A DNA stretch of 9,995 bases from Bacillota bacterium (GTDB lineage: Bacteria; Bacillota_I; Bacilli_A; RF39; UBA660). The position numbers and the translations under genes are program-made. Under the pieces are notes generated by a model. That model was not told the origin of the DNA, ran no database searches, and saw only the letters and a program-made list of their open reading frames with translations. This document shows, piece after piece, positions 6,397-9,995 of this stretch (the first letter of the stretch is position 1; the number at the start of each line of letters is the position of its first letter). The DNA is taken from contig DOEC01000012.1 in assembly GCA_003524085.1 (NCBI GenBank), forward strand, positions 1 through 9,995, in the 5' to 3' direction.

Positions 6397-8982
6397 TTAT
6401 TTAGCATCATACCAATTATCACCAATATCACTTTCAACTTTAAGTGGTACTAATAAAGTGTATGTATTTTCCATAATATTTGTTACTAATTCTTTAGTTA
6501 CTTCAAGTTCATTCTTAGGTACACTAAACACTAGTTCATCATGAACCTGAACTAACATCTTACTATTTAAGTTTCTTCTTGTTAGTTCTTTATCAATTTC
6601 TATCATAGCCTTCTTTATAATATCAGCCCCAGTTCCTTGTAAAGGTGTATTTAATGCTATTCTCTCTCCACTTTTTCTAATAATATAATTAGTATTCTTT
6701 AACTCATCTATTACTCTTTTTCTTCCAAACAAAGTTCTAACATATCCATGTTCTTTAGCAAAACTAACAATATTATCCATATACTCTTTTACTTTAGGAT
6801 ACATCATTAAATACTTATCTATATATATTTTAGCCTCTTTAGGAGCTAAATGTAAATTTTCTCCAAGTCCAAAACCACTTATTCCATAAACTATACCAAA
6901 AATAACAGCCTTTGCAGTTCTTCTTTGTTCCTTAGTCACTTCATTAATTGGTACATCAAACACATCACTTGCTACTTTAGTATGTATATCTTCTCCAGTA
7001 TTAAAAGCATTAATCATATTCTCATCTTTAGAAATATGAGCCATTAATCTAAGTTCAATTTGTGAGTAGTCACAGTCCAAAATCACACTATCTTCTTCAG
7101 GAATAAAAGCTTCTCTAATCTTTCTTCCTTCTTCACTTCTTATAGGAATATTTTGTAAATTAGGAAGTACACTAGAAAGTCTTCCAGTTCTAGTAATAGC
7201 TTGCTTATATATTGTATGTATTTTTCCATCTTCTAAAATATAACTCTTTAATTTATCAGTATATCCACTCATTAACTTATATAAATTTCTATATTCTAAA
7301 ATACACTTAATAATTGGATGCATATCATAATATTTTATAAGAGTATCATGATCAGTTGAATACCCATTTTTTCCTTTTTTCTTTCCATGAGGTAAATCTA
7401 ACTTTTCAAATAAAACTTCACCCATTTGTTTAGCACTTTGTATATTAAATTCACATCCAGCATATCCATAAATTTCCTTAGTTAAATCACTAAGCCTTTT
7501 TTCTAAAGAATCATGTAACTCATCTATTACTTCACTACTAGCCCTTATACCATTTATCTCCATACTCGCTAAAACACTTACTAAAGGCATTTCTATATCA
7601 TTAAACAAATTAATCATTTCTTCATTAACAAGTTCATTAATATATTTACTTTTAGTTTCATAAATATACTTACTCTTACTAGATAAAATACTATAAAGTT
7701 GTTCATTACTTACTATAACACTATCATTCTTAACTATACTATCATAAAAAGGAATATCATATCCACAAGTATTAGCAATATAAGAAATATCATCTTTAAC
7801 ATTATAATTAAGTAAATATGTTGCTATCATATTATCAAATTTACAATTATTAAGTACTATACCATATCTTCTTAAAAAACATATACTCTTCTTTAAATCA
7901 TAAGTACTATCTGCATAACTAAATATATCTTTATTCATAATAACCGCATCTTCACTAAGTATATAAGTATTCTCTCCATCATATATAGATAACCCTACAA
8001 ACTTAGCAGTATGATAGTTTTCATTACTAACTTCTAAATAGAAAGAAAATGGTTTACTTATATTCAATTTATCATTAACTAGTATATAACTTACTTCTTT
8101 TCTAGGATTATTAATCACTTCACTATCTAACTTTTTAAGCATACTAAAAAACTCTAAATCTTTATAAATATTCTTTAACTTAGTTAAATTTCTATCCTTT
8201 AATTTAATGTCGTTAAATGTCATATTAAGAGGAACATCTTTATAAATAGTTGCTATATCTTTACTAAAAAAGGCACTATCTTTTCCTTCAATTAACTTTT
8301 CCTTAGTTTTACCTTTAACACTATCAATATTATCATATAAGTTCTCAATAGTATCATATTCATGTAATAAATTAAGTGCAGTCTTTTCACCTATTCCCTT
8401 TACTCCAGGAATATTGTCTGATGCATCTCCCATAAGAGCTTTTATGTCTATCATTCTTATTGGTTTCAAGCCATATGTATCAAAGAATACTTTCTCATCC
8501 ATTAAAATATAATCTTTTTGTTTAAGAAGTTTTACATTAACATCATGACTTATAAGTTGTAAAAGGTCTTTATCACTACTTACAATAGTCGCGTCGTATA
8601 AGTCATCTATATCAGCCATTTTAGCAAATGTTCCAATTATATCATCAGCTTCATAGTTATCAATTGCAACACTAGTTATCCCCATCGCGTCTAATATATC
8701 ATAAGCAAGTGGAAACTGAATTTTCAAGTCATTAGGTGTTTCAATTCTTCCTGCTTTATATTCAGTATACTTTTCATGTCTAAAGTTCTTCCCTTTATCA
8801 AAAGCTACCATAATATATTCTGGCTTTTCTATAGACATTATTTTATTAATCATATTAACAAAACCAAATAATGCATTAGTTGGAAAGTCCTTACTATTCT
8901 TCATTAAATTTCCATTATAAGCTGTTGCATAATAACTTCTAAATAATAAGTTATTACCATCTATTAAAATTGCTCGTTTCAT
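6397..8982 (-). CDS. polA: DNA polymerase I
   Basis: Family A polymerase for Okazaki-fragment maturation and gap repair; 861 residues, close to the ~880 of Bacillus. The 5'-nuclease domain (about 1-290) has IDGNNLLFRSYYA, FDKGKNFRHE, SSDKDLLQL (135-143) and the helix-hairpin-helix GDASDNIPGVKGIGEKTA (185-202). The 3'-5' exonuclease-like domain (about 295-450) has lost key residues. By alignment to E. coli, D355 becomes Y315 (FSFYLE) and D501 becomes T443 (YIYET), while E357 and D424 look kept as E317 and D383, so proofreading is probably absent. The polymerase domain has TGRLSSVLPNLQNIP, motif A DYSQIELR (D638), motif B RRTAKAVIFGIVYG (688-700) and motif C QVHDELVF (D815). Motif B carries I694 where Asn is usual. 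SD AAGGA stands nine bases before the ATG. The CDF gene lies downstream. Confidence 0.97.
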   Translation of the reverse strand: MKRAILIDGNNLLFRSYYATAYNGNLMKNSKDFPTNALFGFVNMINKIMSIEKPEYIMVAFDKGKNFRHEKYTEYKAGRIETPNDLKIQFPLAYDILDAMGITSVAIDNYEADDIIGTFAKMADIDDLYDATIVSSDKDLLQLISHDVNVKLLKQKDYILMDEKVFFDTYGLKPIRMIDIKALMGDASDNIPGVKGIGEKTALNLLHEYDTIENLYDNIDSVKGKTKEKLIEGKDSAFFSKDIATIYKDVPLNMTFNDIKLKDRNLTKLKNIYKDLEFFSMLKKLDSEVINNPRKEVSYILVNDKLNISKPFSFYLEVSNENYHTAKFVGLSIYDGENTYILSEDAVIMNKDIFSYADSTYDLKKSICFLRRYGIVLNNCKFDNMIATYLLNYNVKDDISYIANTCGYDIPFYDSIVKNDSVIVSNEQLYSILSSKSKYIYETKSKYINELVNEEMINLFNDIEMPLVSVLASMEINGIRASSEVIDELHDSLEKRLSDLTKEIYGYAGCEFNIQSAKQMGEVLFEKLDLPHGKKKGKNGYSTDHDTLIKYYDMHPIIKCILEYRNLYKLMSGYTDKLKSYILEDGKIHTIYKQAITRTGRLSSVLPNLQNIPIRSEEGRKIREAFIPEEDSVILDCDYSQIELRLMAHISKDENMINAFNTGEDIHTKVASDVFDVPINEVTKEQRRTAKAVIFGIVYGISGFGLGENLHLAPKEAKIYIDKYLMMYPKVKEYMDNIVSFAKEHGYVRTLFGRKRVIDELKNTNYIIRKSGERIALNTPLQGTGADIIKKAMIEIDKELTRRNLNSKMLVQVHDELVFSVPKNELEVTKELVTNIMENTYTLLVPLKVESDIGDNWYDAK

Positions 8983-9004
8983 ATTCTCACATCCTTATAA
9001 GTAT

Positions 9005-9013
9005 ATTGTATCA
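9005..9013 (-). promoter_or_regulatory. Extended -10 promoter element for polA
   Basis: The minus strand reads TGA-TACAAT, with TACAAT at 9010-9005, about 22 bases upstream of the polA ATG. No good -35 is seen at 16-18 bases; that position is occupied by the T-rich arm of the upstream terminator, so activity would rest on the extended -10. TATACT a few bases further downstream (9004-8999) is an alternative. Confidence 0.5.
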
Positions 9014-9052
9014 AAAAATAAGTAACTTAAAAAGATTAAATTACTTATTTTT
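9013..9052. terminator. Bidirectional intrinsic terminator downstream of the lectin-domain gene
   Basis: A 12-bp stem (AAAAATAAGTAA 9014-9025 with TTACTTATTTTT 9041-9052) has a 15-base loop that can itself pair partly through TTAA/TTAA. On the minus strand the descending arm ends in a run of T (9018-9013), typical of an intrinsic terminator for the gene ending at 9078. The stem is AT-rich, so its strength is uncertain. It directly abuts the polA -10. Confidence 0.65.
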
Positions 9053-9077
9053 CATATATTTCTTCAAGAGACACAGT

Positions 9078-9995
9078 TTAGCATCCACTTGAAGTTTCTT
9101 CTATTGTGTATGGTGTGCTTGCTGAGCCATCTCCACCACTTGTTTTGACACAAGATTTGAGAGAAACTGCCGGGCGCACCCCATTAATGTCGTTGACGCG
9201 ATAGTAGTCCAAGCTGCCAGGGTTGGACGAACCGTACACGTAGAACACGTAAGCGTAGCTGCCATCCCAACTGTTAGGAGACAACAACCACCACCAAGTG
9301 TCGCCTGTTGAACTACCATTAGCACTATTATAATAATACCATGTTTGTGCATTGTTTTCATATAGTCCACCTGCAAATGATACTTCATCTGCTGTCATTA
9401 AGGCTATTGGGTGTGTTAGTTTCCCATTCCCTGCACTTGTGTCTACTGTAAATTTATCGTTAGTGTCTGTACAATCGTATGTTGGTGTTTTGTTTGTAAT
9501 CAATCTTGTGTAAGCTCCAAAGTATGTTCCATCTCCTGTTCTATCATTACAATATATTGCTGTTGTACTTAGGTATTTTGTGTAATTTGTTAGATTATTT
9601 TTATACCATGTATCTATTGTATTTTTGATAGTACTGTTTGTTCCGTTCGAGTCATACATATAGCCCACATACTTTGAATCATTATATTTTTCATTAAATG
9701 CTGATTCACCAATATATGCATTTTCAGCTGTTGTACTTGTTCCATGGTATAGAAGTCTTACTCCGCCATCTGAGTTTGTTCTTATTATTCTCCAGTATAT
9801 CGAATCACCACTATGTTGTAAATAAGTACAATTTTGATTTAAATCATAAGTATGAGACTGTGGCATTAAAGTGCCAGATTTGCATTCTTCCATAGTATTA
9901 TAATCTTCATACATACCATCAAATTCGGAAGTTCCATATCCCCTTACTATATCTGAAGAAACACTACCAAATTTTACCCAGTTATCTGTTGCATT
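9078..9995 (-). CDS. Partial surface protein with C-type-lectin-like variable domain (DGR target candidate)
   Basis: The reading frame is open to the right edge, so the N-terminus is missing; the Met at 9914 is internal and has no SD. The visible 305 residues start NATDNWVKFG. Residues 65-82 (IYWRIIRTNSDGGVRLLY) and 194-210 (KLTHPIALMTADEVSFA) are segments I associate with secreted gut-bacterial proteins often labelled DUF6273 or formylglycine-enzyme-like. The C-terminal domain reads DTWWWLLSP (232-240), a Tyr/Ser/Asp-rich stretch (241-270), then GVRPAVSLK (272-280) and a short tail. This resembles the lectin-fold domains diversified by retroelements. Six cysteines (38, 56, 149, 175, 282, 305) and many Asn, Ser, Thr and Tyr fit an extracellular protein. 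The GC content and codons of the domain differ sharply from the rest of the gene. The ligand is unknown. In related genomes I recall such proteins starting with prepilin-like helices, but that part is outside the window. Confidence 0.8.
   Translation of the reverse strand, partial: NATDNWVKFGSVSSDIVRGYGTSEFDGMYEDYNTMEECKSGTLMPQSHTYDLNQNCTYLQHSGDSIYWRIIRTNSDGGVRLLYHGTSTTAENAYIGESAFNEKYNDSKYVGYMYDSNGTNSTIKNTIDTWYKNNLTNYTKYLSTTAIYCNDRTGDGTYFGAYTRLITNKTPTYDCTDTNDKFTVDTSAGNGKLTHPIALMTADEVSFAGGLYENNAQTWYYYNSANGSSTGDTWWWLLSPNSWDGSYAYVFYVYGSSNPGSLDYYRVNDINGVRPAVSLKSCVKTSGGDGSASTPYTIEETSSGC
9159..9296 (-). other. Putative DGR variable region (VR)
   Basis: This 46-codon block is about 55% GC by hand count and carries 22 adenines in 138 coding-strand bases (16%); the 27 codons after it have 32 in 81 (40%). 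Positions 219-242 of the Met-9914 numbering contain AGC, TAC, TAC, TAC, TAC, AGC, GAC, TAC, TAT, CGC, AAC and GAC, nearly all reachable from AAC by changing only the adenines. Intervening residues use A-free codons (TTG, GTG, TCG, CCG, CGC) that are rare elsewhere here. The block ends at the GC-rich GGGGTGCGCCCGGCAG, where an IMH-like mutagenesis boundary would be expected. Such a layout is the hallmark of a VR copied from a template repeat by adenine-specific error-prone retrohoming. No template repeat or reverse transcriptase is visible in the window, so assignment rests on composition and motif. Confidence 0.75.

Noticed and set aside
9139..9154. Small hairpin CTTGT/ACAAG just downstream of the putative variable region, considered as a DGR target-recognition hairpin
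   Set aside because: Only a 5-bp stem with a 6-base loop and low GC, weaker than the GC-rich hairpins known after DGR variable regions and easily expected by chance.
9159..9305. GC-rich block as a horizontally acquired fragment or insertion
   Set aside because: It is in frame, bounded within one domain and has adenine-specific rather than general composition bias; no insertion-sequence ends or duplications flank it.
9101..9388. 95-codon minus-strand open frame overlapping the variable block in another frame
   Set aside because: Its openness follows from the A-poor, stop-poor variable region; the lectin frame has the recognisable motifs.
9698..9895. 65-codon plus-strand open frame opposite the partial surface protein
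   Set aside because: No SD and no recognisable sequence; antisense shadow.
1..9995. TGA-as-tryptophan genetic code, suggested by the absence of TGA among the stops
   Set aside because: All Trp codons checked are TGG and no gene is interrupted by TGA, so the standard bacterial code explains the window; seven TAA/TAG stops are expected at this AT content.
1..9995. CRISPR array, tRNA/rRNA gene, riboswitch or insertion sequence
   Set aside because: I saw no regularly spaced repeats, cloverleaf with conserved arms, rRNA-like stretch, known riboswitch core or transposase motif on either strand.

Overview
The window is AT-rich, uses mostly A/T-ending codons (AGA for Arg, TTA for Leu, ACT/AGT for Thr/Ser) and has Shine-Dalgarno sites and extended -10 promoters of Firmicutes type. 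All Trp codons I checked are TGG, and the seven stops are TAA or TAG, so nothing calls for a recoded TGA. The proteins look like those of an uncultured, low-GC, gut-type Bacilli/Mollicutes relative (RF39-like). That placement is recalled family resemblance, not a search result.

Layout from left to right. (1) Positions 1-64 hold the start of a leftward gene, with a strong promoter and SD, interrupted after 14 codons by a run of nine G. (2) Positions 212-2754, leftward, are a two-gene type IV pilus assembly unit: prepilin peptidase (distal) and a PilC/GspF platform protein with an unusual ~190-residue N-terminal extension (proximal). (3) From a divergent promoter region at 2755-2891, a ClpX-like AAA+ ATPase without a zinc-binding domain (2892-4322) and the tRNA-Met cytidine acetate ligase TmcAL (4371-5498) run rightward. 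(4) A bidirectional hairpin terminator at 5493-5523 separates them from a leftward pair: a cation diffusion facilitator (5518-6369) downstream of DNA polymerase I (6397-8982). (5) A second bidirectional hairpin (9013-9052) lies between polA and the last gene. (6) From 9078 to the right edge is the C-terminal 305 residues of a secreted or surface-type protein ending in a C-type-lectin-like domain.

The most interesting part is the end of that last gene. A block of about 140 bases (9159-9296) is roughly 55% GC by hand count, poor in adenine on the coding strand, and filled with xxC codons (TAC, AGC, GAC, CGC, AAC) at clustered positions just before an invariant-looking GVRPAVSLK segment. This is what the variable region of a diversity-generating retroelement (DGR) looks like: AAC codons in a template repeat are randomised at their adenines while the other codons avoid A. 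The template repeat, reverse transcriptase and accessory protein are not in the window and would have to lie elsewhere. Pilus-assembly genes about 6 kb away raise the untested idea that the diversified protein is displayed by, or is part of, a type IV pilus.

Minor oddities are a proofreading-dead polymerase I, a ClpX-like unfoldase that keeps the ClpP-docking IGF loop but has lost the zinc domain and RKH loop, and four promoters that all carry TGA directly before the -10.
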